DNA from: an uncultured Alphaproteobacteria bacterium
GTDB taxonomy: Bacteria; Pseudomonadota; Alphaproteobacteria; Paracaedibacterales; CAIULA01
Reading direction: 5' to 3'
Length of the DNA: 37,440 nt
Assembly (NCBI GenBank): GCA_903899945.1
Contig: CAIULA010000031.1
Span: forward strand, 1 to 37,440
This document shows positions 16,178 through 24,923 of the stretch, in pieces. The position numbers were made by a program, and so were the translations under genes. The notes beneath the pieces are model-generated. The model had not been told where the DNA came from, did not search any database, and was given only the letters and a program-made list of their open reading frames with translations. How positions within the stretch are numbered: position 1 is the stretch's first letter; every line of letters begins with the position of its first letter.

Positions 16178-17383
16178 ATGCCTCTTTTAGCTAGCCGTCT
16201 GGCGCGAATCCAACCATCTCCAACTCTTGCGTTAAATGCCCGTGCAGCAGCCCTTAAGGCTGAGGGAATTGATGTGATTAACCTTGCCGCCGGCGAGCCT
16301 GACTTTGAAACTCCTACCTGGATTCAACAAGCCGCTATTCAGTCCATGGAACAGGGCATGACAAAATATACAGCCGTTGATGGGACTCCCACCTTAAAAA
16401 GGGCCATTCAACAAAAATTCCTGCGCGACAATCAATTGGAATATGACCTTGGCCAGATTGTGGCTTCCACGGGCGGAAAACAAGTGATTTTTAACGCTCT
16501 AATGGCAACGATTAATGATGGGGATGAGGTTATCATTCCAGCCCCTTATTGGGTGTCTTATCCTGACATGGTCAATCTTTTTGGCGGCGTTAGCGTTCCT
16601 GTGGCTTGCACGGAAGAAAATGCTTTTAAACTAACACCGGATCAACTGCGTGCCGCAATTACGCCGCGTACAAAATGGCTGATTTTAAACTCTCCGTCTA
16701 ACCCAACCGGATCGATGTATACAAAGGCCGAGCTAAGGGCATTGGCAGAGGTGTTGGTTGAAAGCCATCACGTCTATATCCTAAGCGATGATATTTACGA
16801 GCACCTTGTCTATGACAATCAAACGTTCGCGTCCATTGTTCAGATTGAGCCGCGTCTAAAAATGCGCACCTTAATTGTTAACGGAGTCTCTAAGTCCTAC
16901 TCCATGACTGGATGGAGAATCGGTTACGGCGCAGGTCCAAAAGAACTTATTAAATCAATGACAATGCTTCAATCTCAAAGCACCTCGAATGCTTGTTCGA
17001 TTGCTCAAGGTGCGGCTGTAATGGCCCTGAATGGCCCACAAGGATTTTTGACTGAATGGTGTGAAAGTTTTGCTGAACGCCGTAATAAAACAGCAGAGGC
17101 TTTGAATAAAATCGAAGGACTTAGTTGCCGTATTCCTGAAGGAGCTTTTTATTTGTATGTAAACTGCGCCGGGGTTTTAGGTAAAACCACACCAGGTGGA
17201 CAAGTGCTTGAAACAGACAATCAGTTTTGCGAATACTTATTAGAATCAGCGCGCGTTACAGCCGTCAGCGGTGATGCATTTGGGTTATCGCCTTATTTCA
17301 GGATTTCTTATGCAACCTCTATGGAAAATTTGATGGAAGCCTGCAAAAGAATTAAAGAGGCCGTTTCTCATCTAAAACGATAA
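16178..17383 (+). CDS. aspC: Aspartate aminotransferase (class I, PLP)
   Basis: This enzyme interconverts aspartate/2-oxoglutarate and oxaloacetate/glutamate. The 401-residue protein is of the alphaproteobacterial/thermophile Ib type. Marks are NPTG at 175-178, DDIYEHLVYD (~204-213), the PLP lysine K239 in NGVSKSYSMTGWRIGYG, and the C-terminal FRISYATSMENL with the carboxylate-binding Arg. The frame opens at a TTG at 16166, but MPLLASRLARIQPSPTLA from the ATG at 16178 is the normal family start. A Nudix gene follows after 4 nt in the same unit. Confidence 0.95.
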   Translation: MPLLASRLARIQPSPTLALNARAAALKAEGIDVINLAAGEPDFETPTWIQQAAIQSMEQGMTKYTAVDGTPTLKRAIQQKFLRDNQLEYDLGQIVASTGGKQVIFNALMATINDGDEVIIPAPYWVSYPDMVNLFGGVSVPVACTEENAFKLTPDQLRAAITPRTKWLILNSPSNPTGSMYTKAELRALAEVLVESHHVYILSDDIYEHLVYDNQTFASIVQIEPRLKMRTLIVNGVSKSYSMTGWRIGYGAGPKELIKSMTMLQSQSTSNACSIAQGAAVMALNGPQGFLTEWCESFAERRNKTAEALNKIEGLSCRIPEGAFYLYVNCAGVLGKTTPGGQVLETDNQFCEYLLESARVTAVSGDAFGLSPYFRISYATSMENLMEACKRIKEAVSHLKR

Positions 17384-17387
17384 GCCA

Positions 17388-17801
17388 ATGCAGCCTAGAC
17401 TACCTATTGTTTATGTAGCCGCAGGGGTTTTGGAGCAAGAAGATGGCTCAGTCTTTTTGGTCCAAAGGCCCCTTCATAAAGAAATGGGAGGTCTTTGGGA
17501 AATCCCGGGCGGTAAAATTGAAGCTGATGAAAACCCAGAGGAAACACTCATTCGTGAACTCAAAGAAGAATTGGGTATTCAGGTTACCACCTCAGACCTA
17601 AGTCCACTGACTTTTGTTTCTCATCTTTATGAAAAATTTCATTTGGTCATGTTGGTTTTCTTGTGCAAAAAATGGATTGGTACGATCACATTACGTGAAA
17701 ATCAAGAAAGCTTTGAATGGGTTAAACCCTCAGAGCTGAACAATTACCTTATGCCGGATGCTGATAGGCCATTGATTGAGGTGTTGCAGGAAAGAAAATA
17801 G
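17388..17801 (+). CDS. Nudix hydrolase, MutT-like
   Basis: The 137-residue protein has a full Nudix box: G42, E48, R56-E57-L58-K59-E60-E61-L62-G63, fitting G-x5-E-x7-REUxEExGU, which binds the metal for pyrophosphate cleavage. Flanks (VAAGVLEQEDGSVFLVQRP, then GGLWEIPGG) match the MutT group that removes 8-oxo-dGTP. The C-terminus has the MutT-like WVKPSEL and MPDADRPLIEVL. It starts 4 nt after aspC. MutT activity is likely but not proven, since many Nudix enzymes share these parts. Confidence 0.88.
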   Translation: MQPRLPIVYVAAGVLEQEDGSVFLVQRPLHKEMGGLWEIPGGKIEADENPEETLIRELKEELGIQVTTSDLSPLTFVSHLYEKFHLVMLVFLCKKWIGTITLRENQESFEWVKPSELNNYLMPDADRPLIEVLQERK

Positions 17802-17870
17802 AATCTTGTTAAACTTGCACGTTTCATGCTACTGGGTAATTGATGATAAATAGGAAAAGAGTTTGAAATT

Positions 17871-18737
17871 ATGTTAACCGATCTTCACCTCTTTGATTTT
17901 TATGTTCCTTATATCCTGCTCGGTTTATCATTATTACTGTGTTGGGTTTCAAAGAAAGCGGCGATTGTTTTTTTTGCTGCTGCTCTTGGGGTCGGTTATT
18001 GGTTTGGGAACCTCAAACAAGAATGTTTTTTAGCTTTACCAGTTCTTACAGCCTTTGCTCTAGCTCTCAGATATACATCTTATAAATCTTTACGATTCTT
18101 GGCGCATTTAGGGTTTTCTGCCTTAGCTTTTGGCTTGTTCTTTCATAAAATTCCTGGATTTAATAATTTTAAAGTCTTTGATGGTACCCAGGTATGTGGG
18201 GCATGCGCCCCTCTTACCATGTACTTAAATTTTGAAGGGGGAATCATTGCTTTTCTTTTGTTAACAACAATCATCCCATTAGCGAAGTCTGGCAAAGACT
18301 GGACACAAATCTTTCAAACAGCTTCTTTTTGGTTGATTTTATGCGTATTTGCCCTTATGGCAGCAGCAACTTATATCGGATATGTAAAGTTTGACATGAA
18401 ATTCCCACCTCAAACTTATGTATTTGCCCTTAACAATTTAATTTTGGTCTGCATTGCCGAAGAAGCTTTCTTTAGAGGTTACATTCAAAAATACCTTACC
18501 AGCTTTTGTACCAGGTATCAGTTTCCAAAGCTTCTAGCTCTGGCTATTGCGTCCATTCTCTTTGGTTTTCGTCATCTAGCAGGAGGTCCTGCTTTTATAG
18601 GGCTTTCGGCAATTGCAGGGCTTTTTTATGGAGCCGCGTATATGAAAACAGGACGTATTGAAGCCTCAATCATAACTCATTTCGGTTTGAATTTGATTCA
18701 TTTCTTATTCTTTAGTTATCCATTTTTAATACACTAA
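17871..18737 (+). CDS. CPBP family intramembrane metalloprotease (CAAX-protease-like)
   Basis: This 288-residue membrane protein has about eight hydrophobic segments. The C-terminal half carries the CPBP/Abi motifs: EEAFFRG at 197-203, FRH at 233-235 and HFGLNLIHF near 274-282, giving the glutamates and histidines expected at an intramembrane zinc site. Bacterial members process peptides or aid stress and bacteriocin immunity; no target is shown here. It lies 11 nt upstream of birA and 69 nt downstream of the Nudix gene. Confidence 0.85.
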   Translation: MLTDLHLFDFYVPYILLGLSLLLCWVSKKAAIVFFAAALGVGYWFGNLKQECFLALPVLTAFALALRYTSYKSLRFLAHLGFSALAFGLFFHKIPGFNNFKVFDGTQVCGACAPLTMYLNFEGGIIAFLLLTTIIPLAKSGKDWTQIFQTASFWLILCVFALMAAATYIGYVKFDMKFPPQTYVFALNNLILVCIAEEAFFRGYIQKYLTSFCTRYQFPKLLALAIASILFGFRHLAGGPAFIGLSAIAGLFYGAAYMKTGRIEASIITHFGLNLIHFLFFSYPFLIH

Positions 18738-18748
18738 CAGAGAGTTTT

Positions 18749-19429
18749 TTGAAGCTTAGTATCCATCATTATTCAGAAGTTGATAGCACTCAAACCCTAG
18801 CGAAGCATTACCTTTTAGAAGGAGACGCAGATGAAGGCACGGTGATCCTGGCTGATCAACAATTATCCGGATCCGGAAGACTTGGAAAATCCTGGGATTC
18901 ACCGGTTGGAGGCCTTTATTGCTCAATAATTTTAAAGCCCCGGGATAAGGATATTGCAAAATATAGTCAGCTAGCCTTTGTGATTGCTGTTGGTATACAA
19001 AAAGCACTTCATTCCCTTTTGCCTACCCTGCCATTAACTTTAAAATGGCCAAATGATATCTTGATTAATGGCAAGAAAGTTAGTGGCATCCTGATTGAAA
19101 TAGAAGGACAAGATGTGATTGTTGGAATAGGAATTAACATTGACTCTCATCCTGAAACGGGAACACATCTTAACGAGTATTTTTATAATCCCTTAACGAT
19201 AGAGGATGTTTTGAAGCCTGTTTTGAAATCTGTATGGGAAACATATCAAGATTGGCTGAATAATGGGTTTGAAAACATTCAAACCCAATGGTTAAAATAT
19301 TGCCATCAGCTGGGTGAAATTCTTGAGAGAGACGGGATCAAAGGGAGCTTCATAGGTATTTCTGCTGAAGGCTGCATGCTTTTAGAAACAGAAAATCGAG
19401 AGATTAAAAAAATTACCAAAGTTGGTTAA
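18749..19429 (+). CDS. birA: Biotin--[acetyl-CoA-carboxylase] ligase
   Basis: BirA attaches biotin to the carrier domain of acetyl-CoA carboxylase via biotinyl-AMP. The 226-residue protein starts with HYSEVDSTQTLAK, then the biotin/AMP loop GSGRLGKSW at 41-49 (GRGRxGRxW in E. coli, here with Ser), and KWPNDILINGKKVSGILIE (~93-111). It has the catalytic and small C-terminal domains but no N-terminal DNA-binding domain, so it is a ligase only, not a repressor. The start is TTG at 18749 with AGAGAG upstream. Confidence 0.95.
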   Translation: MKLSIHHYSEVDSTQTLAKHYLLEGDADEGTVILADQQLSGSGRLGKSWDSPVGGLYCSIILKPRDKDIAKYSQLAFVIAVGIQKALHSLLPTLPLTLKWPNDILINGKKVSGILIEIEGQDVIVGIGINIDSHPETGTHLNEYFYNPLTIEDVLKPVLKSVWETYQDWLNNGFENIQTQWLKYCHQLGEILERDGIKGSFIGISAEGCMLLETENREIKKITKVG

Positions 19430-19507
19430 AAAAAGATACCTAACTGAGGCGAAGATGATTACACTTTATCGAAGATAATAGAGCACCGTAAAGCGGGAAA
19501 CAATACA

Positions 19508-20053
19508 ATGCCAGTCTTTGAAATCACACAGAAATCACATGATGTCGTCATTGATTTAAAATATGGCACTCTTAATAATTTTACTCATCAAAAAATTTAC
19601 GATCAGTCCTTGTGCTTTTTGCATAACGATGCAAAAAACTGCTTTGAAAAAGCCATTGTCTTAGCAAGACAGCAAGGACTGCGTTTTAAAATATTTGATG
19701 CTTATAGGCCGCAGGCCGCCCAGGAAAAATTGTGGGAGATTTGCCCAAATCCGATGTACGTAGCGCCCCCTACTTCCGGATCGAATCACACACGGGGTGT
19801 TGCAATTGATCTGACTTTAATCAACGAGGATGGAACAGAGCTTGATATGGGAACTCCCTTTGATGATTTTACAGAAAAATCCCATCACGGAGCCGCTCTT
19901 TCCAGACAAGAAAGTGAGAATCGTTATATTTTGCTAGGCATTATGATGTCGGCGGGATGGGATTTTTACCATAATGAATGGTGGCATTATCAACTTTTCA
20001 ATGCAAAATCATATCCTCTGTTAGCAAATTCATGTGGGATTATGACTAAATAG
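19508..20053 (+). CDS. ddpX: D-alanyl-D-alanine dipeptidase (VanX/DdpX type)
   Basis: The enzyme cleaves D-Ala-D-Ala, a peptidoglycan-turnover product. The 181-residue protein keeps the VanX-family zinc and catalytic set: R67 in DAYRPQAAQ, S92-N-H94-x5-A-I-D101 (SxHxxGxAxD form), and E157-W-W-H160. I see no signal peptide, suggesting a cytosolic role in reusing the dipeptide rather than glycopeptide resistance. No vanA- or vanH-like genes are nearby. It lies 78 nt after birA. Confidence 0.92.
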   Translation: MPVFEITQKSHDVVIDLKYGTLNNFTHQKIYDQSLCFLHNDAKNCFEKAIVLARQQGLRFKIFDAYRPQAAQEKLWEICPNPMYVAPPTSGSNHTRGVAIDLTLINEDGTELDMGTPFDDFTEKSHHGAALSRQESENRYILLGIMMSAGWDFYHNEWWHYQLFNAKSYPLLANSCGIMTK

Positions 20054-20195
20054 TCACACATGTGTTATGACTTACATTGATTACACCTAAAATTTTAACG
20101 GTATGTTAAATGTTTTCTGTATAGTCTAGGTAGATCATCTCGTCGATTTTTAAGAGACGGTTAATTTATTAAATAGGAAGGGAGATACCTTTATT

Positions 20196-20696
20196 ATGAA
20201 GAAGACACTATTAACAAGTGCTTTAGCCTTGTTTGTTACAACGGCAATCGCAACAGCTGAAGATGCAAAACCTGCAGCTCCTGTAACCGCAGAAGCAGCT
20301 AAACCTGCTGATGCAGTTAAGCCAGCCGAAGCAGCTAAACCTGCTGATGTAAAGGATGCAAAACCTGCTGATGCAGCTAAGCCAGCCGAAGCAGCTAAAC
20401 CTGCTGATGCAAAGGATACCAAGCCTGTTGCACCGGCTGCTGATGTGAAAAAAGGCGGAAAACATCATCATCACCACCATCATGGTAAAGTCGATATGAA
20501 AGCTGCTAGTGCGGCAACAGAAGCTTTGAACAAGCAAAGTGGTGCGTATGTTGCTTCAGTTCCAGCTCCAGTCGCAGAAGTTGCTCATGTAGAAGCACAC
20601 GCTGTTGCAGCGTCAGTTGCGACTCCAGTCGCAGCAGCAGTTGCTCATGTAGAGGCCGCAGCTGCAGCCTCAGTTGCTGCTCCAGCTGCTCACTAA
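20196..20696 (+). CDS. Secreted Ala/Pro/Lys repeat protein with a seven-histidine tract
   Basis: I do not recognise the function. The 166-residue protein has a signal peptide (MKKTLLTSALALFVTTAIAT, cut near ATA). KPAEAAKPAD-type repeats follow (residues ~25-75), then HHHHHHH at 90-96 after KKGGK, and an Ala/Val-rich tail with two HVEA blocks. The repeats come from a 60-nt tandem duplication (20301-20360 and 20361-20420). A strong terminator follows. The lysine-rich, low-complexity part suggests a periplasmic or surface protein; the His tract could bind nickel, zinc or copper. It is similar in style to the product at 2905-3165. Confidence 0.8.
   Translation: MKKTLLTSALALFVTTAIATAEDAKPAAPVTAEAAKPADAVKPAEAAKPADVKDAKPADAAKPAEAAKPADAKDTKPVAPAADVKKGGKHHHHHHHGKVDMKAASAATEALNKQSGAYVASVPAPVAEVAHVEAHAVAASVATPVAAAVAHVEAAAAASVAAPAAH
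20301..20420 (+). repeat. 60-nt tandem repeat, two copies
   Basis: Two in-frame 60-nt units (20301-20360, 20361-20420) differ at a few positions only. They encode the KPADAxKPAEAAKPADxKDA repeat of the secreted protein. Similarity at DNA level suggests recent duplication. Confidence 0.85.
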
Positions 20697-20723
20697 GTTT
20701 TATTAGAAAAGCACAAAAAATTA

Positions 20724-20758
20724 AAGGGGCTGAGAAAATTATTTCTCCGCCCTTTTTT
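20724..20758 (+). terminator. Rho-independent terminator
   Basis: GGGC-T-GAGAAA (20727-20736) pairs with TTTCTC-C-GCCC with a single mismatch, followed by six T (20753-20758). It ends the secreted repeat-protein gene. Confidence 0.8.
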
Positions 20759-20836
20759 ATTGTCAGAAAATGATTGAAAACTTCATAACTTTTCTGTATT
20801 AATTAACCTTACATTCTAGTTTCAAAAGTGTTTTAT

Positions 20837-20913
20837 GCGCCCGTAGCTCAATTGGATAGAGCGTCAGACTACGGATCTGAAGGTTAGGAGTTCGACTCTT
20901 CTCGGGCGCGCCA
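20837..20913 (+). tRNA. tRNA-Arg (anticodon ACG)
   Basis: The cloverleaf is complete: acceptor GCGCCCG/CGGGCGC, D arm GCTCAATTGGATAGAGC, anticodon loop CTACGGA with ACG, and T loop TTCGACT. CCA is encoded at 20911-20913. The base 34 A needs TadA editing. The gene marks the sharp change from housekeeping genes to decayed, AT-rich DNA, a common use of tRNA 3' ends as integration sites. Confidence 0.96.
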
Positions 20914-21727
20914 ATTAAATCAAGGGTTTGTTGAAGGTTTGATTTTTTCAAGAAAAACTCCAGGTAGCAAATAGGTAGCATAAAACAGAAAAACAGTTAG
21001 TAATTTGTATCAATAGGATTAGCGTTCACTATTTTCTTGATTACGCTCACGATTCCACTGTTGCTCCTTATAAACTGAGGTTTTTTCCGTCTCGTGTGAT
21101 TATACTATGTTAGTGTATGGAGCATTTATTAGCATAGAAATGCTGCGTGCCAAGTTTTAGGCTTTGATGGCTGATCTATATATGTTTTCATAATAGGCCT
21201 TAATCCAAGTTGCCAAACTACATTTCAGCAAGCCCCCATTTTCAAGGAGGGGCAGTTTTCCTTAATCCCTTTGCCTGTTAAAGACATTACCCCTTAACAG
21301 AAATGATTCAAGATCGTTTTCCATTGACGGACAATCTTATCAATTGGGAGAACCTTGCTTTTACGGGCCATAAAATCGCAACAAAATTCTTAAGCAGCTA
21401 AAGAAAGAGCCTCTCCTACATGATTATGTAGAGGTGTTCTTCGTAAAGAAAGAATCCAGTTACAACGGATGCGAGCCAAATAGGTCAATACAGAGTTTAT
21501 GTTTCTGATTTTCGCACCATAAAAAATAAGAGAGTAAATGCAGACCTACTCTTCCACAGGCATTTTATAATGAGATCTGTAAAGGATCCGATTATTGTGC
21601 AACAATACAAGAATTGAGTATCAAAAGGTTTTTATCTTTTCGTGGTACCAAAGATCAACGGCTTCCTATCGGAAAGAAAAATATATATCACTTCCTTTCT
21701 GCTATTTTAACAGGAAGCCATGAATGA
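20914..21727. other. Non-coding, decayed DNA next to tRNA-Arg
   Basis: I see no intact gene here. Right after the tRNA are two copies of AGGTAGCA (20962-20969, 20973-20980), 11 nt apart, which could be integrase-site remnants. Short open frames survive, for example one on the reverse strand ending at TAA 21390-21392 (about 46 codons, reading GAKIRNINSVLTYLARIR) and one ending in RNQENSER near 21026. None has a start or a family I know. The stretch reads like remains of an integrated element. Confidence 0.5.
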
Positions 21728-22123
21728 AAGGATATTGTGCAGATATTATTAAAACCCTCAAGAGACACTAGCGACAGTGGAGACAAACATACAAACCCTA
21801 ACAATTCTATGGCTTTGATGGGATTAAAGAATGTCTCCACCGATATAATTGCAAGTAGAGACAGTGGAGACATCAAAACATTGTCGTCCCCTGTCGCTAT
21901 ATTTGTTTTAAAATAGGAAATAAACAAACCAATAAAAACCTAATGTCTCCACTGTCTCTAGCTGTTTCCATACCGGAAATGAAAGTTATCTTTGAAGAGC
22001 GTGCAGGTATTTTTGAATGCGAATGATTTTCACAGAAAGGAGGCAGAAGATCGTGCATATCAATGGGGATTACGGGAGTTTGTGCACGATGGAAGCACGT
22101 TTCTCTTACCAGAAACAAGCTAA
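21728..22123 (+). pseudogene. Decayed gene, probably from a phage or plasmid-like element
   Basis: Forward reading from 21728 gives DIVQILLKPSRDTSDSGDKH and later SRDSGDIKTLSS, then stops. Downstream, two overlapping frames give EMKVIFEERAGIFECE and then NDFHRKEAEDRAYQWGLREF before TAA at 22121-22123. Together these match the pattern (E)ERAxIxE...RxEAExxA that I associate with C-termini of phage/plasmid replication-region proteins in proteobacteria. Stops and at least one frameshift show that the gene is dead. The family link rests on motif memory and is tentative. Confidence 0.4.
21856..21960. repeat. 17-bp perfect inverted repeat with extra 13-bp copies
   Basis: TAGAGACAGTGGAGACA (21856-21872) recurs inverted as TGTCTCCACTGTCTCTA (21944-21960). 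Its core GACAGTGGAGACA is also direct at 21773-21785, and TGTCTCCAC at 21832-21840. They may be degenerate coding repeats of the dead gene, or binding sites of an old replicon. Confidence 0.7.
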
Positions 22124-22335
22124 AAAAGACTGCAAAGATTGAGAAAATGTTAATAACTTTTCTTGTGTTATATATATAAGCATTTCCTCATATTCATATT
22201 AAATAAATCTTCAATAGAAATACTCGCAGCTTTTGCTCCATAATTTCAAAAGCCCTAATCTATGTGATATTATCCAAACGTCAAATTCAGTTACTTCCAC
22301 ACTAGAAGTGGGAATAATTGAATTTATAGTAGATT

Positions 22336-22418
22336 GCTTCAGCGTTGGTACTGCACCCCAATTACACAAGATTCGTAATCAGTAGACCCCGGTGGTTCGA
22401 TTCCTGCCTTCAGCAGCA
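22336..22418 (+). pseudogene. tRNA-Thr(CGT)-like relic
   Basis: The 3' part reads as a tRNA: anticodon loop TTCGTAA (CGT), 3' stem side TCAGT, T-loop region GGTTCGATTCC, and CTTCAGCAGCA at the end. The 5' part is reduced: GCGTTGGTACTGCACC resembles a D arm, but the 5' acceptor and the 5' anticodon-stem strand (CAAGA) no longer pair. I read it as a rearranged or decayed tRNA-Thr. The stretch 22419-22681 after it shows nothing I can name. Confidence 0.5.
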
Positions 22419-22681
22419 TATTTTTCAACAGTTTAAAGGAGAGCTCCTGAACTTATAAGCATTCAAAGTCACTATAAAACAAATTTATAACTAACCTTTC
22501 TAAAGGATTCATAACTGCTAGTTCACATAGCAATCACTTTTTATTAAAGCTCAACGTCTTCTTTTTAATTTTTTACATTTAACGTCTAGAGACGGGGGAA
22601 AATATTCATAATTAAACCATCATGGAGTCTTTTTTAAACATAAAGTACTAATAAAAATATTTAATAAACTCCCAATTTATG

Positions 22682-23863
22682 AAAAATGTTTCTTAAAGAA
22701 AACAACTATCGCTGCTGCATTAGGCAATATGTTGGAATTTTATAATTTCACACTTTTTTCTTTGTTTTTACCAATTCTACTCACTGTTTTTTTCCTGCAG
22801 ATAGTTACTTTGCATCTTTATTGTTAGGTTATCTATTCTTGGCTATAGGTTTTCTGGCCTATCCCTTTGGCTCTCTTTTGTTTGGATATATAGGAGATAA
22901 ATATGGTCGCAAAACTGCCTTATTGCTTTCAATTAGCTTAATGGCCATTACTACCTGTTTAATAGGGATTATACCACCATACTAATAACTTGGTTACCTT
23001 TCTCCTCTTGCACTTTCTTTATGCCATATTATTCAAGGAATTTGCACAGGAGGTAAGGCTATTGAGGCTGGTGTCCTCGTTGTCGAACATACGAGAAAAG
23101 ATTCAAACGTATCTTTCCTAGGGTCTATACCTGCAGCATTTGGTACATTAGGAGCATTGTTTACCTTCTAACTAAATATCATCTGGCTTCTGAATGCTGA
23201 AGATATCCTTTTATTGCTGCATTGTTTTTAGGGCTAATTGGATTTTATTTTAGAAAAACCATGTCAGAAAGCCCTTTGTTTTTACAAAAAACCCCTCTAT
23301 CTTTAATAGACGCAGCTGCAGTTGGGGCACTTGGAACAATCCCTTTTTATCTCATCACAGGATTTTTGAATATCTATTTAAAAGACATAGGTATTATAAC
23401 CCTTGAAGAAAGAGTAACCTTAAATATCATATTATTAACTCTTTGTGCCTTTACATTACCCTTAGCAGGATATATTGCAGGCAAGATAGGTTATATCAGA
23501 ATTATGGTTATCTCTGGTGTTACACACCTTATGCTATGCTTATCTTTTTTTAAAATAATTTTTCTAAGCCCTTTTTCAACAGTCTTGTCAGCAGAATTAA
23601 TTCTTTTAGGAATATCGCAGTTCTATGTTGCTCCTATTAATGCTTTTATTTCTAAATTATTCCCTACATCATTACGTTATAAAGGAACAGCTTTAAGGTA
23701 TTGCATTGGCATGGCGTTATTTGGAGGAACTGCTCCTTACGTTTCAACACTTCTAATCAAAATGACTCATAGCGATGCTATACCTTGCATTTATATTATC
23801 TTTATTAGCTTTTTGGGAATAGGCAGTGTTTTACTAGGCAATAAGCTAATAAAAGATACTTAA
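22682..23863 (+). pseudogene. MFS transporter (ProP/MHS-like), frameshifted
   Basis: Pieces in different frames together make one MFS protein: KTTIAAALGNMLEFYNFTLF near the start, then FGYIGDKYGRKTALLLSISL (MFS motif A, ~22883-22942), then IIQGICTGGKAIEAGVLVVE, and finally an open 213-codon piece (23222-23863) covering the last helices. There are in-frame stops near 22983 and 23170 and at least two shifts, including one right at the start. The metabolite:H+ symporter subfamily (osmolyte or organic acid uptake) is suggested by the LGNMLEFYNF start. It is dead as a transporter. Confidence 0.8.
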
Positions 23864-24073
23864 TCGATGATATGCCTACTTCTTATAATTACTGGAGCTT
23901 TAATTCTTTTATTGCCTATTGTTCAATAAAAAATATACATCATGCGTTTATTTTTCAAAAATATAGAAAGATTTAAATTTTCTACCGAAGTTTGAAAATA
24001 TAGCTTTAATACGTTTTGAATATGAAATTATTTTCTGCTTAATTAAATAAAATCTATAAAATTCCTCAAAAAT

Positions 24074-24800
24074 ATGAACAGCAAAGTAAATTATACGGTT
24101 AGCTTTTTAATTTATGTGTTGATATTTATATCCTGTTCTACAGCTGTAGTCGCTACAGAAGAAAATATAGATGATGAAGCAGTAATAAAGAAAAAAAGTA
24201 GACCATTAGCGACTCATGTTTGGCAAGAGAAGCAAAGTAACCCCGTGTCATCAATTACTAGCATTTCATCCTATCACTCTTTTTTACCCCCTAAGTTATT
24301 ATCTCGAATGATGAAGTATTTTAATAATAAAGAGACTAAGAAGCATCAGTAATATCAATCTAACATTCGCCTTACCAACAGATATAGTTTTAGAGGTTGC
24401 GAGCTTTTTAGATTGCTTTGACCAATTAAAACTCTTTCATGCTAATAGAGAGTTTAAAAATATTATAGGAGAAGAGTTTTGGGCAAGAAAGATTAAACAA
24501 CAAGGATATTTACTTTGGGATCAATCATTACCCAAAGTTAAAATTTTTTTTGCTAATTGCTTGTATGAAAAAGGTTTCGGGCAGCACCCCAAACTTCCAG
24601 AAAATATTCTAGGCAAAACGGTCGATGTTTCTCTGCTTCCAAACTTCTATTTAGCAGAAAAATCTTTAGTTCTTGGATTCCCAAAGGGAAAAGAAAATTT
24701 TAGGCAAGCCCAGCATAAAATAACCATGACGAGAGTTGCTTGTACAAACAAGTCTATGATTTTTAAGCAAAAATATAACCCTTTTTTTAGCTCCTTATAA
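24074..24800 (+). pseudogene. Secreted F-box protein, frameshifted
   Basis: The first frame (24074-24352, 92 residues) has a signal peptide-like start (NYTVSFLIYVLIFISCSTAV) and stops. An overlapping frame without a usable start (open from 24315, stop at 24798-24800) continues with LPTDIVLEVASFLDCFDQLK, then LFHANREFKNIIGEEFWARK, at about 24372-24494. This fits the F-box pattern LPxELLxxIxSFLxxxdLxxl..C..f...LW. F-box proteins link targets to eukaryotic SCF ubiquitin ligases; bacterial copies are effectors of host-associated bacteria. The two frames meet if one base is shifted in 24315-24352. I read it as one broken effector-like gene; slippage cannot be excluded. Confidence 0.6.
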
Positions 24801-24805
24801 GTAAA

Positions 24806-24838
24806 AAAAATTAACAGTCTAACTAACCGTTAATTTTT
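24806..24838. terminator. AT-rich hairpin, probable terminator
   Basis: AAAAATTAAC (24806-24815) pairs with GTTAATTTTT (24829-24838) around a 13-nt loop, right after the F-box relic. The U-rich 3' arm can serve the forward strand and the A-rich 5' arm the reverse strand. Confidence 0.5.
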
Positions 24839-24923
24839 ATACCCCCCTGTTTATCATAATCGTTAATAGATTTCTTTTATTATATAAACCTAACTAAGTT
24901 ACACCATCAAAAAGTACATTTAT

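Noticed and set aside
20463-20483. Artificial His-tag or vector contamination
   Set aside because: The tract lies inside a chromosomal repeat-protein gene with native flanks and is followed by more coding sequence.
20150-20537. Reverse-strand Ala/Ser-rich and Cys-rich open frames
   Set aside because: They are shadows of the forward repeat-coding gene, which has a signal peptide, start site and terminator.
20799-20981. Reverse-strand 60-codon frame over tRNA-Arg
   Set aside because: It mostly translates the antisense of the tRNA gene.
21773-21960. CRISPR array
   Set aside because: The copies are only 13-17 bp, irregularly spaced, and in both orientations, with no regular spacers.
24561-24800. 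Independent 79-codon gene
   Set aside because: The same frame is open upstream to 24315 and carries the F-box part, so this is only the end of a longer frame.
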